Translations under genes and position numbers: made by a program | Notes under the pieces: model-generated | The model's input: only the letters and a program-made list of their open reading frames with translations | The model's database searches: none | What the model was told of the DNA's origin: nothing | Shown: positions 43,405-51,783 of the stretch, in pieces | Numbering within the stretch: the first letter of the stretch is position 1 | Layout: each line of letters opens with the position of its first letter | Assembly: GCA_963697355.1 (NCBI GenBank) | Contig: CAVONV010000021.1 | Span: forward strand, 62,001-126,000 | Length of the DNA stretch: 64,000 nt | Reading direction: 5' to 3' | Source of the DNA: CAVONV01 sp963697355 | GTDB taxonomy: Bacteria; Acidobacteriota; Vicinamibacteria; Marinacidobacterales; DATDRI01

Positions 43405-44598
43405 ATGTCAAGCGATGGATCCTTGATGCAAGCAGCCAAGCTCAAAAAGAGCGGCCGCCTCGAGGAAGCAGCCCAAATCTATCGTGAATGTCTCATCCGG
43501 TCTCCTCGAGACGTCGAATCTCGACGGGAGTTGGCGGACATCTTGCTGGAAACGGGACGAGCGGACAGCGCCATCTCGGAATTTGTGAAAGTCCAAGAGA
43601 TACTGGCGTCGCGCGGTGACGTTCTGGGAGCCATATCTGCGGGACTCAAAGTGATGGAGCTCGATCCGCGCTTCGAGAATCCCTTGTCTTACGTCGCCAA
43701 GGTGCACACTCAAACGCTGAGAGAGGAGCAGGAACGGCAGGCCAAAACCATCCCTCTCGCCTATTTCAAGCCTGTGACCGAAATAAGACTCCTTTCCGAT
43801 CTCGATCCAAGAGAGCTGAGTGCCGTTGCCGAAATGATGCGTTCTCACAAGATGGAGGCAGGCGAAACGGTGTTCAGGGAGGGAGACGTCGGCGACTCGT
43901 TGTTTTTCGTCACACGAGGCGTCGTCGCCGTCACATCGGGGGATCAGAAGCTAGGACAGCTCGGGACGGGAGAGTGTTTTGGCGAGTTCTCCTTCCTTGC
44001 CGGACAACCTCGTACCGCTTCGGTGCGGACGCTCGAGCCGACCGAGCTGCTCGAGCTTTCGGCAGCCCAATTGAGGTCGGTTATCGAGTCCCACCCGCGG
44101 CTCGAAGATGTCCTTTACAAGATGTATCGAGAACGGGCCTTGTTGAACGTCCTGGCTCACTCTCCCTTGTTCAAGATGCTCGGCGTTAAAGACCGAGAAA
44201 GCGTCGCGGCCCGAGTGGAGCTTGTAACTTATGACGCGGGCGAGACCGTGTTTCAGAGTGGAGAGCAAGGTAGAGCCGTCTACTTGGTCAAGCGTGGCAG
44301 CGTGGAGGTTCGTGCAATGGGTCCCGACGGCGTAGAAGTGAGTTTGGCAATCCTTCGACCAAACCAGTTTTTCGGCGAGGTCTCCTTTCTCACAGGTGTG
44401 CCGCGCACCGCTACCGTGGTTCCCCTGGAGGATTGCGAGCTTCTAAAACTCGGTGAAGAGTCGCTCCGCCAACTCGTGCGGGATTACCCCGACCTCGAGC
44501 AGGTCCTCCATTCGTTCCACTTGGATCGGGTTATGGCTACCGCGGAGACTTTCAAAGCGTTCCTGCGGCAGAAAGGTGTCGAGGGGATTCTGCACTAG
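43405..44598 (+). CDS. Protein with TPR-like N-terminus and two cyclic-nucleotide-binding domains
   Basis: Of 397 residues, the first 90 form helical repeats (AAKLKKSGRLEEAAQIYREC, LADILLETGRADSAISEFVK). Two CNB domains follow, at about 130-235 (GETVFREGDVGDSLFFVTRG; FGEFSFLAGQPRTASV) and 255-365 (GETVFQSGEQGRAVYLVKRG; FGEVSFLTGVPRTATV). Each has the phosphate-binding cassette with the FGE and PRTA residues in place, so both may bind cAMP or cGMP. There is no HTH, so it is not a CRP-type regulator. It may be a cyclic nucleotide-sensing adaptor. GGAAGG precedes the ATG. Confidence 0.75.
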   Translation: MSSDGSLMQAAKLKKSGRLEEAAQIYRECLIRSPRDVESRRELADILLETGRADSAISEFVKVQEILASRGDVLGAISAGLKVMELDPRFENPLSYVAKVHTQTLREEQERQAKTIPLAYFKPVTEIRLLSDLDPRELSAVAEMMRSHKMEAGETVFREGDVGDSLFFVTRGVVAVTSGDQKLGQLGTGECFGEFSFLAGQPRTASVRTLEPTELLELSAAQLRSVIESHPRLEDVLYKMYRERALLNVLAHSPLFKMLGVKDRESVAARVELVTYDAGETVFQSGEQGRAVYLVKRGSVEVRAMGPDGVEVSLAILRPNQFFGEVSFLTGVPRTATVVPLEDCELLKLGEESLRQLVRDYPDLEQVLHSFHLDRVMATAETFKAFLRQKGVEGILH

Positions 44599-44608
44599 AA
44601 ATCTCGAT

Positions 44609-44857
44609 CTAAACGGACTCGTCGTCCTCCTGTGGCTCGGTTGTTTCTTCGTCCGAAGAAGTCTCCAGTAGGCCGGGAAGTTGATCCAAGGTGTAGAATG
44701 GCACCAGCCCTGCCTCGACCTCCCGGATGGCGATTGCAGCCGGTTTGCGGGAGTCAGTCTTGAACAAAGGGGTTGCGCCCTGCATCAACTGTCGAGCGCG
44801 CAGGGCAGCGACATTAACGAGAACGAAAGTGCCCTTGTCGAATGGTTTCGTCAACAT
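44609..44857 (-). CDS. rpoZ: DNA-directed RNA polymerase omega subunit
   Basis: The 82-residue protein reads FVLVNVAALRARQLMQGATPLFKTDSRKPAAIAIREVEAGLVPFY, the omega signature with AALRARQL and KPAAIAI. It stabilises assembly of the beta-prime subunit of RNA polymerase. The C-terminal 20 residues are acidic, as in other short forms. AGGAGGAT precedes the ATG. It is convergent with the CNB gene and alone, not next to gmk or spoT as in Proteobacteria. Confidence 0.88.
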   Translation of the reverse strand: MLTKPFDKGTFVLVNVAALRARQLMQGATPLFKTDSRKPAAIAIREVEAGLVPFYTLDQLPGLLETSSDEETTEPQEDDESV

Positions 44858-45032
44858 ATCCTCCTAACTAAGAACTCAGAACCAGGTATTATAACATAAC
44901 TTGTGTGAGAGGCTGTTTTCGGGCATCTTGGCGTGTCATAATCATGGCTCAGCCGCGTAACGCTCACGCGGCGCTCTTGGGGAGCGTCCAGCCGGTGAGC
45001 ATCGACGGACTGATGCACTAGGAGTTGCAACA

Positions 45033-46172
45033 GTGACACGTTCAAAAGTGGCAGTTGTTCGAACCCGTCCAGAGTCCGTCTTCGATGACTACGCCCGCGC
45101 CATGCGAATGGCCGGTTACCAAGAGGCTCTTCCGAAGGACAAGGATACGGCGCTCAAGATCAACATCTCATGGGGGAAGTTCTATCCCGCCTGCTCGACG
45201 ACGCCTTGGCAACTCGAAGGGGTCATCCGAACGTTACTTGCCGACGGTTACTCCAGCGACTTGATCCACGCTTGCCACAACCGGACGGTCGTTGTGAGTG
45301 CTCGTGCCGGCGAGCGGAAAAACCGACAGAAGGTCGTCGTGGATCGGTATGGACTACGCAATGTCCACCTCTACGAGAAGGACGAGGAGTGGATTCGTTA
45401 CGAGCCCAAAGGCGAGACCAAGGTCTTACACGAAGTTTTTCCCAAGGGGATATCCATTCCGAAGCGACTCATCGGCGAGAACGTCATTCATCTCCCGACG
45501 ATGAAGACTCATGTTTTCACCACTATCACTGGAGCCATGAAGAACGCCTTCGGAGGATTGCTCAACGAGAAACGTCACTGGACCCACTCCGTAATTCACG
45601 AAACCCTCGCCGATTTGCTCATGATCCAGAAGGAGATCCACCCTGGTATCTTTGCTGTCATGGATGGTGCGGTGGCCGGTAGCGGCCCCGGCCCTCGCTG
45701 TATGGACGTCCATATCAAGAATCTCGTCCTTGCCTCTGCAGACCAGGTGGCGATCGACGCGGTGGCGGCAAAGATCATGGGCTTCGATCCGCTGAGCTTG
45801 GATTTCATCCGTTCGGCCTATGAACGGGGTCTGGGAAAGGGCGACCTGAAGGAGATCGACGTGGTTGGCGAAGACATTTCGGAAATGAACTGGAGGTTCG
45901 AGAGTGCCCAGACCGTTGCCAGCCACGGCCAACACGCGATCTATCATGGGATTTTCAAGCCTATAGAAACGCTGCTGCTTCGTACACCGCTCGTGGTTTG
46001 GGCGTACGTTGCTTCTTGGGCGTACCACGATTGGTATTGGTACCCTTTCATCGGCAGACGCCGCGTGGCCCGATTCATGGAGACGCCATGGGGAAACATG
46101 TTCCAGCGATATGGTGACGAAGGGGACCTTCCGTTAGGCAGCGGCGAGTCATCGATCGCCCACACCGACTAG
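45033..46172 (+). CDS. DUF362 family protein without ferredoxin domain
   Basis: The 379-residue protein has the DUF362 fold: VAVVRTRPESVFDDYARAMR, LKINISWGKFYPACSTTPWQ, ENVIHLPTMKTHVFTTITGAMKNAFGG, VMDGAVAGSGPGPRCMDVHIKN and ASADQVAIDAVAAKIMGFDP. The typical C-terminal ferredoxin pair is absent. A hydrophobic stretch near the end (LVVWAYVASWAYHDWYWYP) may associate with the membrane. Its function is unknown; relatives are sometimes tied to redox or Fe-S metabolism. GTG at 45033 is the start. Confidence 0.85.
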   Translation: MTRSKVAVVRTRPESVFDDYARAMRMAGYQEALPKDKDTALKINISWGKFYPACSTTPWQLEGVIRTLLADGYSSDLIHACHNRTVVVSARAGERKNRQKVVVDRYGLRNVHLYEKDEEWIRYEPKGETKVLHEVFPKGISIPKRLIGENVIHLPTMKTHVFTTITGAMKNAFGGLLNEKRHWTHSVIHETLADLLMIQKEIHPGIFAVMDGAVAGSGPGPRCMDVHIKNLVLASADQVAIDAVAAKIMGFDPLSLDFIRSAYERGLGKGDLKEIDVVGEDISEMNWRFESAQTVASHGQHAIYHGIFKPIETLLLRTPLVVWAYVASWAYHDWYWYPFIGRRRVARFMETPWGNMFQRYGDEGDLPLGSGESSIAHTD

Positions 46173-46393
46173 CATGTCCCCTCTCCCCCGCTAGATTGTT
46201 CGTATCCATCTGTTTGGATGCGAAATGCGCTTCGCAATTCCAAAATCACTGAATTGGTAGGATAATAGGGCGGGATAAATAAGGAGAACTATCTAGGGAA
46301 GAACCTGTGCCTGGGCTCAGGGAAAAGAGCCAGTCATAACAGGGAATCCCTTATTTGTTGACCAAGCCAGTACTGCGGAAAGGTGGAGATTAC

Positions 46394-46768
46394 ATGCATG
46401 CAGAAGTTGGGCAGCGGATCCGCAAGCTGCGGCTGAAAAAAGGGATGTTGCAGGAAGAGCTCGCTCGCAAGGCGGGGTTATCTCCTTCTGCCCTTTCCAA
46501 TTTTGAGCAAGGGCGGCGGAGGACCTCATTGGATTGGCTTCGGAAGATCAGCAAGACTCTGGGCGTTCCCATGTCGGATTTGATTCCTGAAAGTCGCGTC
46601 CGCAAGCCTTTGGCAGAGTCTGAAGAAGAGGAAAGACTCCTGGCCGTCTGGAGGAAGCTGGGAAGCCCAGAGATCCAGGATCAGCTGCTCGATGTGATCG
46701 ATATGACGGCGTCCAAAGTGAACCATCGCGGTCCGAAGAAGGCCCGTTCCAACACCAGCAAATCGTAA
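46394..46768 (+). CDS. XRE family helix-turn-helix regulator
   Basis: The 124-residue protein has a clear HTH (VGQRIRKLRLKKGMLQEELARKAGLSPSALSNFEQGRR, residues 5-40). A C-terminal helical tail (ESEEEERLLAVWRKLGSPEI and QDQLLDVIDM) follows and could oligomerise or bind a ligand. ATG at 46394 with GGTGGAG upstream is preferred over an in-frame GTG or TTG further up. It is alone, with no toxin gene beside it. The operator is unknown. Confidence 0.82.
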   Translation: MHAEVGQRIRKLRLKKGMLQEELARKAGLSPSALSNFEQGRRRTSLDWLRKISKTLGVPMSDLIPESRVRKPLAESEEEERLLAVWRKLGSPEIQDQLLDVIDMTASKVNHRGPKKARSNTSKS

Positions 46769-46899
46769 ACGGTCCTGGAGTTCAGCTCGGCGTATCGAGG
46801 GCGCTTTGCCGCGGTGACGGTCGAATATCGCCCTAGCCGTCCATCCTGCCTGGGAGGAATCAGCTCATTTTGCCCAAATGGGCCGTTTGAGCTCTGCTC

Positions 46900-47532
46900 T
46901 CAGTGCCCCTTGAGTTCCGGGGCATCTTTAAGAAAGCTATTCGTGAAGAGGAAAGTCAGCTCTTTGACGAGAATCTCTTCCGAGAGGCGACCGTCCACCT
47001 TGTACCACTGGTAAATCCAATTCATAGCTCCGAGCAGAAAGAATGTCGCGGCAGTAGCGTCCAATTCTCGTGCGAGCCCCTCTTCTTGAATGCGGATCAA
47101 AAGGTCACGAACATAGTCGATATAGGCCTTTTTTCTCTGGAGAATTTTCTCACGATAGAGTCCCGTCAGAGCGGTGCGCTCGTGCAGGATGATCGTCACT
47201 TCGCGGGGTCGGTGGATCACCATGTTGACATGGAGGACGATGAGCTTGTTCAGCAATTCAACGGAGCCCTCGACGTCCTTCAACGGTTCCAATACGGTTT
47301 CATCCAGAAGGTCCAGCCCGTAGTCGGTGATGAGGTAGAGCAGGTGTTCCTTGCTCTCTACGAAGTAGTAGAGCCCAGCCTTTGTGATCCCCACCGCATC
47401 GGCAATGTCACTCATCGACGTTGAGTCGTAGCCCTTGGCACAAAAAAGATGAGCCGCTTTCTCCAGGATTTGGGCCCTTCTCTGACTGAGATGGGACGGG
47501 CGTTCGTCGTTTGTTCTTGGGTTCTTGCTCAA
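46900..47532 (-). CDS. TetR family transcriptional regulator, possibly fatty-acid-metabolism type
   Basis: The 210-residue protein has the TetR HTH (AQILEKAAHLFCAKGYDSTS and MSDIADAVGITKAGLYYFVE) followed by a TetR_C domain with many aromatic and hydrophobic residues. The pattern resembles the KstR2/FadR-like group. TTG at 47530-47532 is the likely start, with GGAG upstream. A well-formed promoter with an overlapping palindrome lies just upstream, suggesting autoregulation. No target operon is adjacent, and the divergent gene encodes a SnoaL-like protein. Confidence 0.88.
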   Translation of the reverse strand: MSKNPRTNDERPSHLSQRRAQILEKAAHLFCAKGYDSTSMSDIADAVGITKAGLYYFVESKEHLLYLITDYGLDLLDETVLEPLKDVEGSVELLNKLIVLHVNMVIHRPREVTIILHERTALTGLYREKILQRKKAYIDYVRDLLIRIQEEGLARELDATAATFFLLGAMNWIYQWYKVDGRLSEEILVKELTFLFTNSFLKDAPELKGH

Positions 47533-47567
47533 TGAAAACTCCGTTTCCGTTCAAATCCGTACCTGGG

Positions 47568-47596
47568 TAGTAACCTCTTAAGGTAGGGTCTGTCAA
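47568..47596 (-). promoter_or_regulatory. Promoter with internal palindrome upstream of the TetR gene
   Basis: On the reverse strand TTGACA (47591-47596) and TTACTA (47568-47573) have exactly 17 bases between them. ACCT-CTTA-AGGT (plus strand 47573-47584) is a palindrome lying in the spacer between the two boxes, at the expected place for a repressor operator. Confidence 0.5.
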
Positions 47597-47681
47597 CCTC
47601 CATACCTTTGAGCGATGGATGCGTGGTCGACTAACTCCGGATCCCGTATGTTAGATTGTGATCAATAGGAGGAGGCACGAT

Positions 47682-48476
47682 ATGAGTTTTTGCGCCAAAC
47701 GAGCAGTGCTGTTGTCAGTATTGGTGGCCGCTTCCGGGGTTTGGGTTGCCGCCGGCCCCTCAATGTCCGTGGTTGAAAAAGGAGACGAGGAGATTCGGGC
47801 CCGGTTCGAGGCGTTCAATCAGGCGTGGGAGCGACGGGATATGTCATTCGTCCGGGACTACTATGCCCAGGACGAGGATATGCTCCTCTTTTTCGAGAGG
47901 CGGCAGCTTCTTGGTTGGCCCCGCGTCGAAACGCTTTACGAGAATATGTTCGCCCACGCTTCTCGGGGACGAGTGGAGTCGACCACTTCGAACCTTCAGG
48001 TGAAAGCCTTTGGGAATGTAGGGTACGTTGCGGCGAACTTCCATCTACAAGTGACCGAGCCATCGGGTGAGGTTTCGGCCGACGTGGGGCGACAAACGGT
48101 AGTGTTCGAGCGTCGGGAGGGACGATGGGTCGTTATTCATCGTCATACCTCCTTTCAGGCTCCACCGGGCCCTCAACGCAGAGTTCCTCTCCACACGGAA
48201 CCCGGTCCCTTGTGGAGCCCAAATCTCGAGGGCGCCTGGAAACATGGAACAGGAGGAGTCCTTGTGGCTTCCGCTTCTCATCTCGCGTTTGCGGGGGCCG
48301 AAGGATTGCCCGCGAGTGCCCGTTATCATCGCGATAACGATGTCATCCATTTGGAGTCGTTTGCGGGAACGTCAATCGGCGTAGACCGCTTGGAGCTGGT
48401 GGAGCTAAGCTCTCGGCAGCTGATCTTCCGGCTTCCGGGTCAGGCAAAGGAGTGGGCGTGGGAGAGGCTTGAATAG
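47682..48476 (+). CDS. Exported SnoaL/NTF2-like (DUF4440-type) protein
   Basis: The product (264 residues from ATG at 47682) has a signal peptide (AVLLSVLVAASGVWVAA) and a cone-shaped NTF2-like domain: IRARFEAFNQAWERRDMSFVRDYYAQDEDMLLF, then GPQRR near the end of the fold. The C-terminal 80 residues are an additional, less defined region (GGVLVASASHLAFAGAEG and DVIHLESFAG). NTF2-like proteins often serve as isomerases, polyketide cyclases or simple binding modules; the role here is unknown. AGGAGGAGG precedes the start. Confidence 0.75.
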   Translation: MSFCAKRAVLLSVLVAASGVWVAAGPSMSVVEKGDEEIRARFEAFNQAWERRDMSFVRDYYAQDEDMLLFFERRQLLGWPRVETLYENMFAHASRGRVESTTSNLQVKAFGNVGYVAANFHLQVTEPSGEVSADVGRQTVVFERREGRWVVIHRHTSFQAPPGPQRRVPLHTEPGPLWSPNLEGAWKHGTGGVLVASASHLAFAGAEGLPASARYHRDNDVIHLESFAGTSIGVDRLELVELSSRQLIFRLPGQAKEWAWERLE

Positions 48477-48675
48477 AAATACGGTGGAAAGGAAAAAACC
48501 ATCCGCGCGGCCAAGACAGGACGTCCACCGCTTCAGGACCTGACCTAGTGCGGATGCCCCTTGCCTCGTTGGTTGGTAGTAGGAAGCAGGAAGTAGGGTC
48601 AAGTTCTCCTTTATTCTTTCTCCTTCATGAACTTCAATAGGTTTCCGTCATTACAATCTGATCCAACCAATGATC

Positions 48676-49341
48676 CTAAGGAAAGATCTCCCGATCGATT
48701 TCGGCCCTCCTTGGAGGTGGGATGTCCAGCGTCACCGCTAGTTGTTCGAGCCATTCCTTCTCGAGCACTGAGACCTTTTGATCCGCTAGAGCTACAAGAG
48801 CACCGAATCTGTAGAGCAGCTCACCGTCCTCGCCGCTCGATACCAAGGAAGCCAGTTCCTTGTGAGACGCGGGAAGGACGAGGTCTTTGTGGATCTGAGC
48901 GATTTGGCCGGGAGCCAGTCCCGACTCACCAAGGTGCTTGTGAATCATTTCCTTTTCCTCGTCGGCCATATGTCCATCGGCAAGTGCCGCGGCCACCATG
49001 GTCCTCACGATGGCACAGAGGAGGTCTGGAGGAAGTTCCTCGGCGCCCGAGGCGACGGTCTCGGTGGGTAAGGGTGGCAGAGCAGGAGGTGGTGCCGCTT
49101 CTTGCGTGGACGGACCGGGAACGGGTGGCAGCGGTGGAGGTGGCGCAGCCGACGAGCCGCCGGGAACCGGAGGAGGAGATGGGGATTGCGAGCCCATTTT
49201 GTCAGCCGCAAAGGCTCCCGCCAAGGCGGCACCTCCCAGGAGCAAGATGTTCTTTCCTCCTACGGTGCGAACAAGACCTCGGGCGTTGAAGCCCGTTGAG
49301 CTTTTGACGAGATCAGCAACCACCTTATCGAGAAATCCCAT
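48676..49341 (-). CDS. DUF533/TerB-like protein with Pro-rich linker
   Basis: The product has 221 residues. The N-terminal part (LLLGGAALAGAFAADKMGS) has a glycine-rich hydrophobic stretch, followed by a 60-residue Pro/Ala-rich linker. The C-terminal 110 residues (LLCAIVRTMVAAALADGHMADEEKEMIHKHL) match the DUF533/TerB-like helical domain. TerB-like domains appear in tellurite resistance and stress proteins; no other ter gene is nearby. ATG at 49341 with GGAGG upstream is the start. It follows lspA by 20 bases. Confidence 0.75.
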   Translation of the reverse strand: MGFLDKVVADLVKSSTGFNARGLVRTVGGKNILLLGGAALAGAFAADKMGSQSPSPPPVPGGSSAAPPPPLPPVPGPSTQEAAPPPALPPLPTETVASGAEELPPDLLCAIVRTMVAAALADGHMADEEKEMIHKHLGESGLAPGQIAQIHKDLVLPASHKELASLVSSGEDGELLYRFGALVALADQKVSVLEKEWLEQLAVTLDIPPPRRAEIDREIFP

Positions 49342-49361
49342 GAGCAACCTCCGCATGCATT

Positions 49362-49853
49362 TCAATCAACCCTTTTTGCGTTCCAAGCCCAATCTACGAT
49401 CAGAAGTCCCACTCCTGCCATGATGGCCACGTCGGCCACATTGAAGATGCCTGTCCTTACGGGACCAATACCCATATTGAGGAAGTCCACCACGCGCCCG
49501 TCAGAGAAGATGCGGTCTGCGAAGTTGCTCACACCCCCTCCCCAAATGAGTGCCAGCCCAATCATCTGTCCGCTCGGAGCGGTCCGATGCCGCCACATCC
49601 AAAGGCCAATCCACGACAGTAGGACACCATTGCCCACCACAAAGAGCCCAAAGCGCACCGATTCGTTCCATGCCTTGCCTAGACCCAGGAAGGCGCCTTC
49701 GTTCTCCGCGTACTCGAACCTAATGGTATCTCGCAGGTAAGCTTGGCGCGGCGCATCTCTGAGGTGAGATGTAGCTAACCGCTTCGTCGCCTGATCGCAA
49801 CTGACGACGCCGACGATCAAAATGAGCAGTGCGTAGAACTTGGTTTTCAACAT
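49362..49853 (-). CDS. lspA: Lipoprotein signal peptidase (signal peptidase II)
   Basis: The 163-residue four-helix membrane enzyme has SCDQATKRLA, YAENEGAFLG, and the catalytic Asp pair in GVSNFADRIFSDGRVVDFLNMGI and NVADVAIMAG. It cleaves prolipoproteins before the lipid-modified Cys. This fits the many lipoproteins in the window. The start ATG overlaps the stop of the upstream chimeric gene by one base. Confidence 0.95.
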   Translation of the reverse strand: MLKTKFYALLILIVGVVSCDQATKRLATSHLRDAPRQAYLRDTIRFEYAENEGAFLGLGKAWNESVRFGLFVVGNGVLLSWIGLWMWRHRTAPSGQMIGLALIWGGGVSNFADRIFSDGRVVDFLNMGIGPVRTGIFNVADVAIMAGVGLLIVDWAWNAKRVD

Positions 49854-50275
49854 CAGCGGTATCGAAGGGCGTAAACCGAACCCTTTAGACTACCAATATA
49901 GAGTACCGAGTCTGCGACGCCCAAACCCCGCGGCATTCCGTCCACGGAATGGCTCCAAACTGTAGAGCCGTCTGTGTTTTTCAAAGCGAGTAGTTCGCCG
50001 TCTCCGCTTCGGTGCGTTTGGCGGATGACTGCTCCCGGGCGTGGTTCACCGGACGGCGGATACAGGAACTCGAAGGTCCAGCTCTTCACCCAACGCGGTC
50101 GACCCAACGGCTCCAAGAGTGAAAAGACGTCGCCTGGTGCTCCCTCGAGCTCGAAGGATGCCTCCTTTTCGATATGCAGGGCCTCAAAAGATGCTTTTTG
50201 CCCGCCGAAAGATGCGGCGGCAGCACCAACGAGAATGAGAAGAACAATCAGTGAAGCCCTGGCAATTCTATTCAT
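49853..50275 (-). CDS. Chimeric gene: SRPBCC-like N-terminus joined to PQQ beta-propeller C-terminus
   Basis: The product has 140 residues. The first 30 are a signal-like helix. Residues 34-92 (EKEASFELEGAPGDVFSLLE and FEFLYPPSGEPRPGAVIRQ) fit the first strands of an SRPBCC/START-type domain. From residue 93 the sequence turns into a PQQ-propeller blade (LLALKNTDGSTVWSHSVDG and GVADSVLYIGSLKGSVYALRYR). Neither fold is complete. The simplest explanation is a deletion that joined the start of one gene to the end of another in frame, so the product is probably non-functional. Assembly error at a repeat is the alternative. Confidence 0.55.
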   Translation of the reverse strand: MNRIARASLIVLLILVGAAAASFGGQKASFEALHIEKEASFELEGAPGDVFSLLEPLGRPRWVKSWTFEFLYPPSGEPRPGAVIRQTHRSGDGELLALKNTDGSTVWSHSVDGMPRGLGVADSVLYIGSLKGSVYALRYR

Positions 50276-50284
50276 CGCTTGGCT

Positions 50285-50568
50285 CTATGCCTTTCCTTGG
50301 GTGTTGAGCAGCAAAGAGATGTGCCGAGCGGCCTCGAGGGAACCGTCAGTGGGTATACTTGGCCAAGACGGCTCCTCCCCCGTTTGGTCTCAACCGAGTT
50401 GCTACGTGGAGCTGCAGCTCGAAGTGCTGTTCGAGCGGCATCTCCGGCCAACCAGTTGATGTCCAGACGCGGCACCTTCCTGCGGAGTGCAGAGGCAATG
50501 CGGAGATCTCGAGTCACCTGGCCGAGGCTCACGCGGCCGCTGATGAAGAGAACATTTTGTTGGGACAC
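50285..50568 (-). pseudogene. Remnant of a glycosyltransferase with internal deletion
   Basis: From GTG at 50568 the frame reads SQQNVLFISGRVSLGQVTRD, then LRIASALRRKVPRLDINWLA, the N-terminus of a GT28/MurG-like enzyme. After about 52 residues the resemblance ends. In another frame, PSWPSIPTDGSLEAARHISL followed by LLNTQGKA and TAG (50285-50287) looks like the extreme C-terminus of the same kind of protein. The middle (roughly 250-300 residues) is missing and the frame changes at the junction, so the gene is dead as written. It immediately precedes the chimeric gene on the same strand. Confidence 0.5.
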
Positions 50569-50616
50569 GTTCTTTTAGGCCGTCCTCAATTGATCTCTTC
50601 GGGGGAAGGCGAGCGA

Positions 50617-51201
50617 TCACTGCTTTTTTGTCGGATGGAGACGCTTGGCGATGTCAGCAACCCGCTTGCCGAGAGCTTCGCCTTTAGACAGGAATTTGGG
50701 ATTCTCTTGATTCGTAAAGGGCTCTTCTTCCGTGATGCCCGACGCACCAAAAGCCTGGTTCCAGGTTGGTCCCCCCACCACAATCATGTTGTAGATGAGC
50801 ATGCTGTGAAGGATATTGAGCTGCGCCAGTTCCTCTCCCGATGATATGCCGCCCCCGGTGACAAAAGCAGCGCCGATTTTGTCTTTCATTTTTTCGTCCC
50901 AAGGCATATGGCTCAAGAATCTCTGGATCGGTGCAGCAACATTGGCGGAATGCACGGGGCTTCCCACGATGACCGCATCAGCCCAGAGCAAGTCTTCGTT
51001 GGTGGCCTTGTCAACCGAAAGGAGTCGCACCTCGGCGCCCGATGAGGTGCGCGCACCTTTGGCAACAGCTTCAGCCAACGCTTTGGTGTGGCCTTGTTCC
51101 GTGTAGTAGACGACGGCCACATTTTGTCCGAAGAGGCTCGGTGTATCGAAAGGCACGAAAAACACAAGAAGAATGAACCCGGCTTTGGATAGTCGAAACA
51201 C
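50617..51201 (-). CDS. Exported flavodoxin/WrbA-like protein
   Basis: The 194-residue protein has a signal peptide (GFILLVFFVPFDTPSLFGQ), then a flavodoxin fold. Its phosphate loop YYTEQGHTKALAEAVAKGA binds FMN, and DAVIVGSPVHSANVAAPIQRFL and GGPTWNQAFGASG are the isoalloxazine loops of the WrbA/NAD(P)H:quinone oxidoreductase group. Export of such a cytosolic-type protein is unusual. It is 12 bases behind the VOC gene in a minus-strand operon. Confidence 0.8.
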   Translation of the reverse strand: MFRLSKAGFILLVFFVPFDTPSLFGQNVAVVYYTEQGHTKALAEAVAKGARTSSGAEVRLLSVDKATNEDLLWADAVIVGSPVHSANVAAPIQRFLSHMPWDEKMKDKIGAAFVTGGGISSGEELAQLNILHSMLIYNMIVVGGPTWNQAFGASGITEEEPFTNQENPKFLSKGEALGKRVADIAKRLHPTKKQ

Positions 51202-51213
51202 GACATCAACTCC

Positions 51214-51612
51214 TCAGGTTCCAATAAACTCGAGCAGCTCGACAGGCATACCATTGTGGAGAATCATAGCGACCTTCACCCCATTGGAGGGCGAGGACGG
51301 CTCTCCGAGGAGCGTCTTACCGACGAGCGCCTGCTCCAAATCATCGACTTCGAAGGCAATATGCGGCACCGTGCGAACGAGCTCGGATATGGGGCTCCCC
51401 GGCTCGAATCGCATCCATTCGACGCCATAGGGGCTCGTGCTGAAGCCGGAGACATACATACCGTACGCCTCCAGATACTGCTCGCCTTCACGCGGTTGGT
51501 CCGTGGGGATGCCCATATGGTGATACCGCCAACCCCATTCGACGACGGCCGTCGGCGGTTCATGATCCCTTCGTCGCGACATGAGTGGATCGGACACTCT
51601 TTCTTCCTTCAT
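51214..51612 (-). CDS. VOC (glyoxalase-type) superfamily protein
   Basis: The core (VVEWGWRYHHMGIPTDQPRE and FEPGSPISELVRTVPHIAFE and MPVELLEFIG) follows the paired betaalphabetabetabeta VOC fold. HHMGIPT, PHIAFEVDD and ELLEFI sit where metal ligands are expected (His, His, Glu). Substrate unknown. ATG at 51612 (AAGGA upstream) gives 132 residues; the frame is open to 51750 and would add a possible lipoprotein signal (IILLSPTISC), so the true start is unsure. Confidence 0.68.
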   Translation of the reverse strand: MKEERVSDPLMSRRRDHEPPTAVVEWGWRYHHMGIPTDQPREGEQYLEAYGMYVSGFSTSPYGVEWMRFEPGSPISELVRTVPHIAFEVDDLEQALVGKTLLGEPSSPSNGVKVAMILHNGMPVELLEFIGT

Positions 51613-51783
51613 GGCCTGTTCCTTGTCTTTTTTTGCTTCCTGGTAGTCTTTTAGCCGATCGCTCGACGCTACGCAACACGAGATGGTGGGTGATAGAAGG
51701 ATAATAGCGGCGGAGAAGGGCGGCGGCGCCACCTGTGCTTGCAGCGCCAACCGCCGATATTGATGTTGAAAGAGGCCCGAAAC

